From the NCBI GenBank assembly GCA_026713485.1, contig JAPOOK010000013.1, forward strand, positions 1 to 33,544: a stretch of 33,544 nt of DNA. Direction: 5' to 3'. Within the stretch, counting starts at the first letter, position 1. Each line of letters opens with the position of its first letter. The translations under genes and the position numbers were made by a program. Below the pieces are notes generated by a model. It saw nothing but the letters and a program-made list of their open reading frames with translations. It had not been told where the DNA came from and ran no database searches. Shown here piece after piece: positions 7,995-14,671 of this stretch. This stretch comes from Chloroflexota bacterium. GTDB lineage: Bacteria; Chloroflexota; Dehalococcoidia; UBA6926.

Positions 7995-10226
7995 TTACTC
8001 GTTCAGGGCCTGGTAGAGCTTCTCCGCGGTGAAGGGGACACTGTTCACCCTGATGCCGACAGCATCATCAATGGCGTTCGCGATCGCCGGGAGCGTAGTG
8101 AGGTTGGAGTGCTCGCCGACGGCCTTGACACGGTAGGCGCCCCTGCCCTCGCTCGTCTCGACAAGTCCGATGCGAAGTTCCGGGATGTCCGGCTCGGTCG
8201 GCATCTTGAAGTCGGCGAACGAGGGATTCGTCACGCGGCCGCCCTCATCGACGGTCAGCTCCTCCATCATGGCGAAGCCGTAAGCGTTGATCATGCCACC
8301 TTCAATCTGCCCGTAGAACCCAATGGGGTTGATGATGCGGGACGTGTCATGGACGGCGGTGATGACCTTGACGTGAGGCTCACCCGTTTCGCGGTCTACC
8401 TCAACTTCCGCCACCTGCGCGACGAAGGACGTGTACGGGCTCTGCGCAGCCTCTTCCAGCCGCCCCAGCCCCAACACCGGCTCCCCGGACCTTTCAGCAA
8501 TCCGCTCCATCGGGACGGACTCGCCGGTTCGCGAGTTGACGAGCGCGCCTGATGCGAACTCCACGATATCTTCGTCCCAGCCGTTGAACTCCGCTGCCAG
8601 CCTCTTGAGCTTGCCGCGGACATCATCTGCGGCCATGAAGGCTGACTCGGTGATGATGAAGCTGCCGCGGCTACCGCCTACACCTGTGTCAAAGTCGGCT
8701 TGATCTGTATTGAGCGGGACAACCGACACGCGCGAGATGTCGATGCCCAATTCATCCGCCGTAACCTGCTGCATCATGGTGTGATTCCCCATGCCGGGGT
8801 CGTAGATGGAGCTGGCGGCGAGGACGCTGCCGTCCGCATTGACGCTGATGTTGATGGTTGTCTGGCCACCGCCCTGCGTCCGATGTCCGAATGCGATGCC
8901 CCGTCCGACATTGTCGCCTTTAGGCGTGTCCCAGCGGGACAGCCGACCGGCTTCACGCAGAACCTCCTCTGCCTTCACGTCGAGGAAAACGCGGCCTACG
9001 GGAGTCTCATCGCCGTCATGCAGGACGTTCCTGATGCGGAGCTCCAACGGATCCATGCCGAGTTCCTGCGCGATGAGATCCATATGCGACTCACCCGCGA
9101 AGATGCCCTGCACCTCTCCCGGTGAGCGGTGGAATCCGCAGGGAACGGTGTTGGTGTAGACCTGGTAGGCATCGATCTGAACGTGCGGGATGACGTACGG
9201 CCCTGCGATCTCCGCGATGCCGGGGAGGTTGGAGCCGGGAACGGGCTTGTAGCCGCCGTACGCGCCGGAGTTGAAATAGACCTCAGCCTCCCACGCCGTT
9301 AGAGTGCCGTCGCGCTTGACGCCCGCCTTGACGCGCATGGTGCTCTCATGCCGGGGATTCATGGCCGAGAACTCTTCTGAATAGTCGAACGCCAGCTTGA
9401 CCGGCCTGCCGGTCTTCCTGGCGAGGAAATAACAGACGGGCACGCCTGTGATGTCGCCTTTGCCGCCAAAGTCGCCGCCCACGTACGCATAGTTGACGGT
9501 GATGTTGTCGGGATCCTCGTCGATAACAAGCGCGATGGCGCGGCGGTTCGCGAATGGCGACTTTGAACCAAGCCAGACCTGCACATGGCCCGTCTCATCG
9601 ATCCAGACAATGGTGTTGTGGACCTCAAGATAACCCTGGTGCGTGCGAGGGGTCGTGTACTCGTGCTCGACGATCAGGTCGGCCTCCGCGAAGCCCTCAG
9701 CAACGTCGCCTTTGCCCCACGTGCCCTTCGCGAAGATGTTGGAAGGCGATTCCTGCTCAGCCGGAATGCCGAAGTAGGTATTGAATTCAGGATGGAGTAT
9801 CGGGGCATCCACCGCCAACGCCTCGTCCATCGTGACGGCGCTGGGCAGCTCCTCATAGTCCACGTCAATGAGGGACAGCGCCTGCTCCGCAATGTCCTCG
9901 TCCTCCGCGGCAACGGCGGCGATTGTATCTCCGATGTAGCGCGCGGAATCATACGCCAGCACATGCTCATCCATGATCCGCTTCCCGAAGCGCAGTCCCT
10001 GCACTTCCTCCGGCGTGAGAACTGCATGAACGCCCGGCAGCGCCAGCGCCGCCGACGTGTCAATGGACTTGACCCGGGCGTGAGGGTACGGGGAGCGCAG
10101 AATCTTGCACCACAACGTCCCCGGCAGTGTCACGTCAAGTGAGTACTGCCCCAAACCGGTGACCTTGTCCGGGCCGTCATTACGACCGATTGGTGCTCCG
10201 ACGGCAGACTGCTGCGCTGTTGTCAT
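7995..10226 (-). CDS. Molybdenum hydroxylase large subunit (xanthine dehydrogenase / CoxL family)
   Basis: A 743-residue molybdopterin-binding catalytic subunit of the xanthine oxidase family. The N-terminal a/b hammerhead domain begins at IGRNDGPDKVTGLGQYSLD (13-31). The Mo-binding part shows GGDFGGKGD (250-258), GFHRSPGEVQ (364-373) in the place of the family's active-site loop, GGGQTTINI (452-460), and KAVGEHSNL with Glu705 at the position of the catalytic Glu. It lacks the CoxL form I motif of true CO dehydrogenase, so a purine, heterocycle or aldehyde is a more likely substrate. The ATG at 10226 has GGGGAGA about 8 nt upstream. No FAD (medium) or 2Fe-2S (small) subunit is adjacent, although the enzyme family needs both functions. 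The only upstream neighbour is a GYD-domain gene. Confidence 0.9.
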   Translation of the reverse strand: MTTAQQSAVGAPIGRNDGPDKVTGLGQYSLDVTLPGTLWCKILRSPYPHARVKSIDTSAALALPGVHAVLTPEEVQGLRFGKRIMDEHVLAYDSARYIGDTIAAVAAEDEDIAEQALSLIDVDYEELPSAVTMDEALAVDAPILHPEFNTYFGIPAEQESPSNIFAKGTWGKGDVAEGFAEADLIVEHEYTTPRTHQGYLEVHNTIVWIDETGHVQVWLGSKSPFANRRAIALVIDEDPDNITVNYAYVGGDFGGKGDITGVPVCYFLARKTGRPVKLAFDYSEEFSAMNPRHESTMRVKAGVKRDGTLTAWEAEVYFNSGAYGGYKPVPGSNLPGIAEIAGPYVIPHVQIDAYQVYTNTVPCGFHRSPGEVQGIFAGESHMDLIAQELGMDPLELRIRNVLHDGDETPVGRVFLDVKAEEVLREAGRLSRWDTPKGDNVGRGIAFGHRTQGGGQTTINISVNADGSVLAASSIYDPGMGNHTMMQQVTADELGIDISRVSVVPLNTDQADFDTGVGGSRGSFIITESAFMAADDVRGKLKRLAAEFNGWDEDIVEFASGALVNSRTGESVPMERIAERSGEPVLGLGRLEEAAQSPYTSFVAQVAEVEVDRETGEPHVKVITAVHDTSRIINPIGFYGQIEGGMINAYGFAMMEELTVDEGGRVTNPSFADFKMPTEPDIPELRIGLVETSEGRGAYRVKAVGEHSNLTTLPAIANAIDDAVGIRVNSVPFTAEKLYQALNE

Positions 10227-10258
10227 TGTGTGTTTCTCCCCTACCCGTTTACGTCATC

Positions 10259-10280
10259 AAAAAGGAGGCCAGGCGACCTC
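10259..10280 (-). terminator. Candidate intrinsic terminator, or attenuator in the leader of the molybdenum hydroxylase gene
   Basis: On the minus strand a 6-bp stem (10280-10275 with 10270-10265, one T-G pair, loop of 4) is followed by C and then TTTTT (10263-10259). It lies after the GYD gene and before the large-subunit gene. It could end the GYD transcript. A TATACT box upstream of it (10312-10307) means it could also lie inside the leader of the downstream gene. Confidence 0.45.
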
Positions 10281-10306
10281 TGCGAAGCGTGTGATTCTTG
10301 TAACAA

Positions 10307-10312
10307 AGTATA
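10307..10312 (-). promoter_or_regulatory. Candidate -10 box upstream of the molybdenum hydroxylase gene
   Basis: TATACT on the minus strand, 81 nt before the ATG at 10226, within a locally AT-richer stretch. No good -35 is visible at 16-18 nt. If used, the leader would contain the hairpin and T-run at 10280-10259. Confidence 0.25.
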
Positions 10313-10393
10313 GGTTATTCCGCTATTGTCGCGAAAGCAGAACTTGCTCTCCCCTTCCTCACGCTCGGAGGGTCGAGTAGAGAGTTTCCCCTG

Positions 10394-10771
10394 CTATGAC
10401 GTAGATATCGGTCCTGCGTAGTCCGGCGGATCATTGCCTTCATCACCGGCAAGAACGGGACGTTGCACGGAGGTCAGCGTCTCAAGCGCCCCATCGGGCC
10501 CGTCTGCCAACTGGCGTACGGCAATTGTGACAAGTGTTTCTATGTGGACGTGGGCGCGGGCGCCAAGTTCAAGGGAAAGGCGGGCAGCATCCTCATGCGT
10601 GCGGGCCTCGACCATGGCAACGTAATCGTATTGTCCGAGAACGGCGTAGCGAGCGAGCAACTGAGTGCCGTCCACATTAACGTCGTCGGCGACATGTGAA
10701 AACATCTCCGGGTCGCGCAGCATTGCCTGCTGGCCCTCTTCCGTGACTGTACACAGGAATATATAGAGCAT
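10394..10771 (-). CDS. GYD domain protein
   Basis: A 125-residue protein matching the GYD domain family: YIFLCTVTEEGQQAML at the start and the diagnostic GQYDYVAMVEA (47-57), ending with a beta-rich HIETLVTIAV segment. The function of the family is unknown; members are small soluble ferredoxin-like-fold proteins. The last 30 residues are acidic and disordered in appearance. The ATG at 10771 has GGAGGG 5 nt upstream. It is co-oriented with the molybdenum hydroxylase gene, 167 nt further on, with a terminator-like hairpin between, so co-transcription is uncertain. Confidence 0.85.
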   Translation of the reverse strand: MLYIFLCTVTEEGQQAMLRDPEMFSHVADDVNVDGTQLLARYAVLGQYDYVAMVEARTHEDAARLSLELGARAHVHIETLVTIAVRQLADGPDGALETLTSVQRPVLAGDEGNDPPDYAGPISTS

Positions 10772-10832
10772 CGCGCCCTCCGCTTGTATTCATTGTCATA
10801 GTAACGCAACGCGAGAGGGCATTGGGAGATTG

Positions 10833-11105
10833 TTAGAGCCGGCGGTAAACGTTACGGCGGTGACCGACTCGAACTACCAAGACAGTCAAAACGTTGTCCT
10901 GAACCTCACTGATGATTCGATAATCGCCCACTCTATAGGTCCATAGTCCACTAAGCGCCCCACCCAGAGCCTTGCCGAACGATCGTGGATCCCCCGATGC
11001 GAGAACGCGATCGTTGAGGAACGCTCGGACTTGTCGCGCCGTCGTCCGATCGAGTTTCCTTATCTCTCGTCGAGCCGATTCCGTAAACTCAATCGTCCAA
11101 GCCAA
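10833..11105 (-). CDS. RelE/ParE-family toxin
   Basis: A 90-residue RelE-superfamily toxin, an mRNA interferase or gyrase-type inhibitor by family. It shows WTIEFTESARREIRKLDR at the N-terminus, DPRSFGKALGGALSGLWTYR in the middle and YRIISEVQDNVLTVLVVRVG, then GHRRNVYRR at the C-terminus, where the RelE catalytic Arg and Tyr lie. The frame is open 37 codons further upstream, but that part runs through the antitoxin gene. The family start corresponds to TTG 11105, which overlaps the antitoxin end by 17 nt and suggests translational coupling. The pairing and order (antitoxin first) are typical of type II modules. Confidence 0.88.
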   Translation of the reverse strand: MAWTIEFTESARREIRKLDRTTARQVRAFLNDRVLASGDPRSFGKALGGALSGLWTYRVGDYRIISEVQDNVLTVLVVRVGHRRNVYRRL

Positions 11106-11316
11106 GTTCAGCCCAAACCTCGTCTGCGGAATAAACGCGCTCTTCACCCTTGCGCACCCGTTCGAGAATCTCGTTGCCAAGGTAATAATCCTCAAGATCC
11201 TCGAGCCCACGCTCAATGAGTTCCCGGAGGTAATATGACTTGGTGCGCCCGGTCTGTTTAGCGAGATCGGCGAGACGCTTCTCAGTCTCGGCGTCCAAGC
11301 GAATTGAGACTGTCAA
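11089..11316 (-). CDS. RelB/ribbon-helix-helix antitoxin
   Basis: A 75-residue antitoxin that should bind DNA as a ribbon-helix-helix dimer and neutralise the toxin with its C-terminal tail. The beta strand TVSIRLD (2-8) is followed by two helices, AETEKRLADLAKQTG and SYYLRELIERGLEDL, as in RelB/DinJ/ParD-like proteins. The tail contains YSADEVWAELGLDD. The start is TTG 11316, with a clear AAAGGAG (11329-11323) 6 nt upstream and no ATG alternative. It ends inside the toxin gene. It probably represses its own promoter through the palindrome at 11358-11373. Confidence 0.87.
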   Translation of the reverse strand: MTVSIRLDAETEKRLADLAKQTGRTKSYYLRELIERGLEDLEDYYLGNEILERVRKGEERVYSADEVWAELGLDD

Positions 11317-11357
11317 GAGCCGCTCCTTTCATTGGGACCTGCTTGCCTTGGAACTAC

Positions 11358-11373
11358 GTATTACGCGTTATAC
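11358..11373 (-). promoter_or_regulatory. Candidate toxin-antitoxin operator overlapping a -10 box
   Basis: GTATTACGCGTTATAC is a 16-bp palindrome with one mismatched pair, 42 nt upstream of the antitoxin start. On the minus strand it overlaps TATAAC (11372-11367), a possible -10 box. Antitoxins of this fold usually bind such palindromes over their promoter. No -35 is recognisable, so the promoter part is weak. The rest of the 174-nt gap to the NUDIX gene shows nothing definite. Confidence 0.4.
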
Positions 11374-11490
11374 AAGTATGCGCTGTGTGACGAGTATCTC
11401 ACATCGCCCTCCGTTCGTGGTTATCAACACAGTAACGAATCGGAGCCGTGTATTGGGCCAAGTGGAGGAATAAATGTACGGCTAATTAAC

Positions 11491-12030
11491 CTATGAGTTG
11501 GTCAGCCCGCCCTCCATATAGAGATAGCGCAGCAGGCCGGCGATGGATTTGGCGTCACGGATTTCGCCGCTTCGGATAAGCTCCGGAACGGCGTTAGGAG
11601 GAGTGGGTACGACGGTGATCTCCTCGTCCGCATCCGGCTCGACTCCCTCCACAGGACTCAAGTCCGTGGCGAGAAAGAGGTGCAGGAACTCATCGCAAAA
11701 GCCGGGGGCGCTGTAGAAGCCGCCGAGCGGCGTCATCGTTCCGGGATCGTGGGCGATCTCTTCCTGCAGCTCACGTCGCGCGGTGACGTCCGGCTCCTCG
11801 CCTTCCTCGCGTGTTCCGGCCGGGAGTTCAAGCAGGACATCGCGGGCCGACGGGCGAGGCTGGCGAACCAGGAGAATGTTACCGTCAGGATCGACGGGCA
11901 CCATGACAACTGCGCCCGGATGCTGAATTGTCGTCCACATCTGCTCCCGCCCGCCGTCCAGCTGCATGTGGTCCTCGTAGACAGTGACAATGCGGCCCTC
12001 ATAGACGGCGCGGCGTGAAAGGCGTTCCAT
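11491..12030 (-). CDS. NUDIX hydrolase, ADP-ribose pyrophosphatase type
   Basis: A 179-residue NUDIX hydrolase, by overall layout closest to ADP-ribose pyrophosphatases, which split ADP-ribose and related nucleoside diphosphate derivatives. The Nudix box runs from Gly72 to His94: Gly72, Glu78, then RELQEEIAH (86-94), retaining the metal-binding Glu residues. The usual Gly near the end of the box (REUxEExGU) is Ala93 here. FYSAPGFCDEFLHLFLA (106-122) matches the segment after the box in this subfamily. ATG 12030 has AGGAGA 6 nt upstream. It is co-oriented with the GNAT and nadK, but a 92-nt gap with a hairpin separates them. Confidence 0.9.
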   Translation of the reverse strand: MERLSRRAVYEGRIVTVYEDHMQLDGGREQMWTTIQHPGAVVMVPVDPDGNILLVRQPRPSARDVLLELPAGTREEGEEPDVTARRELQEEIAHDPGTMTPLGGFYSAPGFCDEFLHLFLATDLSPVEGVEPDADEEITVVPTPPNAVPELIRSGEIRDAKSIAGLLRYLYMEGGLTNS

Positions 12031-12073
12031 TACGTTCTCCTATTGCTCTGTGGTTAGACCGGCTAAATGCCCG

Positions 12074-12091
12074 CCCGTATCAGAGTACGGG
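12074..12091 (-). terminator. Possible terminator hairpin after the GNAT gene
   Basis: CCCGTA (12074-12079) and TACGGG (12086-12091) form a perfect 6-bp stem with a 6-nt loop in the 92-nt gap between the GNAT stop and the NUDIX start. Only a short ATTT follows on the minus strand, so it is weak as an intrinsic terminator. A perfect palindrome TTCCCGGGAA lies beside it at 12099-12108. Confidence 0.3.
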
Positions 12092-12122
12092 ACATGCTTT
12101 CCCGGGAACGACAGAAGGACGT

Positions 12123-12701
12123 CTAGGCCCGGTTCGGGATGGGGTCTAGCAGATCGTCATCGTCCGGCAGGTCAGCCGTGAACTCCCGCGCTACCGGCCT
12201 GCTCATCGCAATCTCGTTGCAGTTTGAGAACTTGGGGCAGCGGATGCACTCCGACCAGACCTTGCGCGGAAATGCGAGAACGTCTGCCCGCTCGAATTGC
12301 AGCTTCTCATAGAATCCGGGCTTGTGTGTCAGGACGAAGACGGTTGGTAGCTCCATCCGCGCCGCCTCCTCAACGCACTTCTCCACGAGGTACGCGCCGA
12401 TGCCCTGCCCGTGCAGCGCCTCACTAACCGCCACGGACTTTATCTCAGCCAAGTCGTCCCAGAGGATGTGGAGCGCGGCAGTGGCGGCGACCTCATCCTT
12501 TGCGTCGGCGATGATGAGAAAGTCGCGGATATTCTCATAGAGTTCGGACGCGCTGCGCGGCAGCATTTCACCCTGGCTGGCAAAGTTGTTGATCATCTCC
12601 GCCATCCGTGGCACATCGCTCAGGCGTGCATCGCGCACCCGAAATCCCCGCTCTCTAAGGGCGGCCTCTCTTGCGGCAAGAGTTTTGGCAAGTGTGGTCA
12701 T
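12123..12701 (-). CDS. GNAT N-acetyltransferase, short N-acetylglutamate synthase (ArgA) type
   Basis: A 192-residue GNAT acetyltransferase resembling the stand-alone amino-acid acetyltransferases that make N-acetylglutamate, the first step of arginine synthesis. Visible are the N-terminal RVRDARLSDVPRMAEMINNF (21-40), MLPRSASELYENIRDF (46-61), ALHILWDDLAEIKSVAV (76-92), the acetyl-CoA loop HGQGIGAYLVE (97-107) and PGFYEKLQF. The Cys-rich C-terminal piece CIRCPKFSNCNEIAM (152-166) is characteristic of this subgroup. Its ATG overlaps the nadK stop by 4 nt (ATGA), so it is translated together with nadK, and GGGAG lies about 10 nt upstream. Whether Glu is the real substrate needs testing; the family resemblance is strong. 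Confidence 0.82.
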   Translation of the reverse strand: MTTLAKTLAAREAALRERGFRVRDARLSDVPRMAEMINNFASQGEMLPRSASELYENIRDFLIIADAKDEVAATAALHILWDDLAEIKSVAVSEALHGQGIGAYLVEKCVEEAARMELPTVFVLTHKPGFYEKLQFERADVLAFPRKVWSECIRCPKFSNCNEIAMSRPVAREFTADLPDDDDLLDPIPNRA

Positions 12702-13582
12702 GACACATGGACTCCCTGCGGCGCGGCAACCTCATCATTAGCCCCGTCCACATCCGGCAAATCCGGGTGGCGGCGGCGGCGATTGAGAAGATCACTGAGA
12801 TTGCGATAGAAATAGCCGGGATCACTGAACCGCAACAGGCGCGCGTGATAGGGGCTCCGGCGGACGGTGACAACAGCCTCGTCATGAACATCGAAATCGT
12901 CCTGTCCGTCCAGGCTGAGGACCGCTCCATGATCCGTCCGGATTCGAATGACAATCTCTGCGTCCGGCTCAACAAGGACGGGAGCTTCAGACGCGGGGTG
13001 CGCGGAGACGGGATTGATGATCAACTCTGCCGTCGTGGGTGGCAACACCGGACCACCGGCGGCAAGGCTGTAGGCCGTACTGCCTGTGGCCGTGGCGACA
13101 ACGACGCCGTCACCGCGGAAGGCAAGCAATTCAGCGCCATTCACGGCGATGCCGACCTGAACTGTGCGAGCAGGGCCGCCGCGGCTGATGATCGCGTCAT
13201 TGAGGGCGTATGACGATGCGCCGTCATGCTCGACGGCCAGCATTGTCCTCTCTTCAATCCGTCCCTCCCCGTTCAATGCACGGGGAAGCAGGTCAGTCGC
13301 GTCGGATGCATCGATCTCCGTGAGGAAACCGAGTCTGCCGGCGTTGACTCCGAGGATGGGGATACCCGAAGGGGCGACGAGGCGGGCGACCCGCAGGAGT
13401 GTTCCATCACCCCCCACACTGATGATTAAATCAGTATCGCCATTGATCTGATCGACGCCGTCATCCCATGACGATTGGAGCCAGACATCGCGACCCAACG
13501 CCCGCGCCTGGTCAGCCAACCCCACCGCGACCGTTTCCGGTTCCGGTGTTCGTGTCTGGTAGAGGATGCCGACTCGTTTCAT
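12698..13582 (-). CDS. nadK: NAD kinase
   Basis: ATP- or polyphosphate-dependent NAD kinase, 294 residues, making NADP+. The diagnostic motifs are GGDGT (57-61, the catalytic Asp and phosphate loop), GVNAGRLGFL (78-87), LNDAIISR (127-134, NAD binding), GDGVVVATATGSTAYSL (157-173) and a C-terminal LSLDGQ. The last 25 residues are a charged tail. The ATG at 13582 has no Shine-Dalgarno but has a promoter-like pair directly upstream (separate entry). It is first in a two-gene unit with the GNAT. Confidence 0.95.
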   Translation of the reverse strand: MKRVGILYQTRTPEPETVAVGLADQARALGRDVWLQSSWDDGVDQINGDTDLIISVGGDGTLLRVARLVAPSGIPILGVNAGRLGFLTEIDASDATDLLPRALNGEGRIEERTMLAVEHDGASSYALNDAIISRGGPARTVQVGIAVNGAELLAFRGDGVVVATATGSTAYSLAAGGPVLPPTTAELIINPVSAHPASEAPVLVEPDAEIVIRIRTDHGAVLSLDGQDDFDVHDEAVVTVRRSPYHARLLRFSDPGYFYRNLSDLLNRRRRHPDLPDVDGANDEVAAPQGVHVS

Positions 13583-13591
13583 GGGAACGCC

Positions 13592-13620
13592 ATTATGCCG
13601 AGCTTGCGCGGCGGCGTCAG
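13592..13620 (-). promoter_or_regulatory. Candidate nadK promoter, near-leaderless
   Basis: On the minus strand CTGACG (13620-13615) and CATAAT (13597-13592) are separated by exactly 17 nt. CATAAT matches the -10 consensus at 5 of 6 and CTGACG matches the -35 at 4 of 6. The start of transcription would fall about 3 nt before the nadK ATG. It sits in the 95-nt gap after the VOC gene. Confidence 0.5.
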
Positions 13621-13677
13621 ACGGTCGGCGCGGTCTCCAGGATCAGGTGGAAACCGTCCCGCGTCCCTGCCCCGCCG

Positions 13678-14589
13678 CTATGCCTCGTCTTTCACAATCT
13701 GAATGAGCACCCCCGCGGCGCTCTTGGGGTGAATCCACGCGAATTCATCGTTGGGCTGGCCGATGAGCTTGAGGCCATTGCCCTGTACATAGTCCGCAGC
13801 GGTCTTAACGTCTTTGGTCGCGAATGCGAGGTGATGCATCGTGCCATTGGCGCGGCCGCCATACTTCTCAAGAAAACGAGCAGTGCCGCTTGTACCGTCC
13901 TCCGGTGTGATGGCCACGACGCCACTGTTACCGGTAGCCATAGGAATGTTGAGAACCCGCACGTTGTCAGATTCGACCTTCAGCCCGCCCTTGAGGACGT
14001 TGGTCTTGAGCATGTCAACGCGCATTCCGATGGCGTTCGTCCAGAAATGCCGCGCCTTGTCCAGATCGCCGGACACAACACCGATGTGATTCAGGCGGGT
14101 GAAAATACCCTCGCCCTGGTAACGCGCGCCGACGTGGTGATCATCGGTAAACCATATCTCCAGCAAGATGCCCATGCAGTCACGCGGGTGGAAGAAAGCG
14201 ACGGAATCCCACGGTTCGTTGGACTCAAGGACCTCCGGCGACGCGGCGATCTGCTGTAGGCCGGCTGCGCGCAAGTGGGCGATGTCATCCGGCACATTGG
14301 TGGAATGGAGACAAATGTGATGGAGTGCACCCGCGCCGCCTCGCTGCTCAACGAATCGGTGTGTGCCGCCGGGCGTCGTGCCGTCAGACGGAGGCGCGTT
14401 CATCTCAAGCTCGGCGTTGCCAATGGGGATGTCCAGTATGTCCGTCGGGTCCGGACCGCGCTGCTTGCTGCCATCCGGCAGCGGTGAGCGAGTCTGGTCT
14501 ACAACCAGGCCAAGCTTATCTGCAAAGACGTCCTTGGCCGTCGGGATGTCGGCGATTGCGATTCCTGCGTGATGAATTCTGTCAAACAA
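13678..14589 (-). CDS. Two-domain VOC protein, methylmalonyl-CoA epimerase-like (copy 1)
   Basis: A 303-residue protein with two glyoxalase/VOC domains of about 145 residues each. Domain 1 starts IHHAGIAIAD (5-14) and has candidate metal ligands His7, Glu62, His90/91 and Glu144 (GILLEIW). Domain 2 starts LNHIGVVSGD (166-175) with His168 and His252/253, but its last ligand position is Gln297 (GVLIQIV). Family members include methylmalonyl-CoA epimerase and dioxygenases; the HHIGIA and ALHHI patterns favour an epimerase-like role, which is inference. The start is TTG 14589, with AAGGA about 11 nt upstream. It is the downstream copy of a tandem pair; 82 nt separate the copies. No mutase gene is in view. 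Confidence 0.82.
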   Translation of the reverse strand: MFDRIHHAGIAIADIPTAKDVFADKLGLVVDQTRSPLPDGSKQRGPDPTDILDIPIGNAELEMNAPPSDGTTPGGTHRFVEQRGGAGALHHICLHSTNVPDDIAHLRAAGLQQIAASPEVLESNEPWDSVAFFHPRDCMGILLEIWFTDDHHVGARYQGEGIFTRLNHIGVVSGDLDKARHFWTNAIGMRVDMLKTNVLKGGLKVESDNVRVLNIPMATGNSGVVAITPEDGTSGTARFLEKYGGRANGTMHHLAFATKDVKTAADYVQGNGLKLIGQPNDEFAWIHPKSAAGVLIQIVKDEA

Positions 14590-14671
14590 TTCTAAAATTC
14601 CTTACTCTGTCTGTTGTCTGTATCGGTAATGGATTCTAATTCGATTTCAGCTTTGGCTCTGCCTGCCGCCG

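Noticed and set aside
7995-10226. Aerobic CO dehydrogenase large subunit
   Set aside because: The form I CoxL signature AYRCSFR is absent; the loop reads GFHRSPGEVQ, so only the wider molybdenum hydroxylase family is supported.
12099-12108. Perfect palindrome TTCCCGGGAA between the GNAT and NUDIX genes
   Set aside because: Ten bases of perfect symmetry in GC-rich DNA can occur by chance, and no promoter element is clearly placed beside it.
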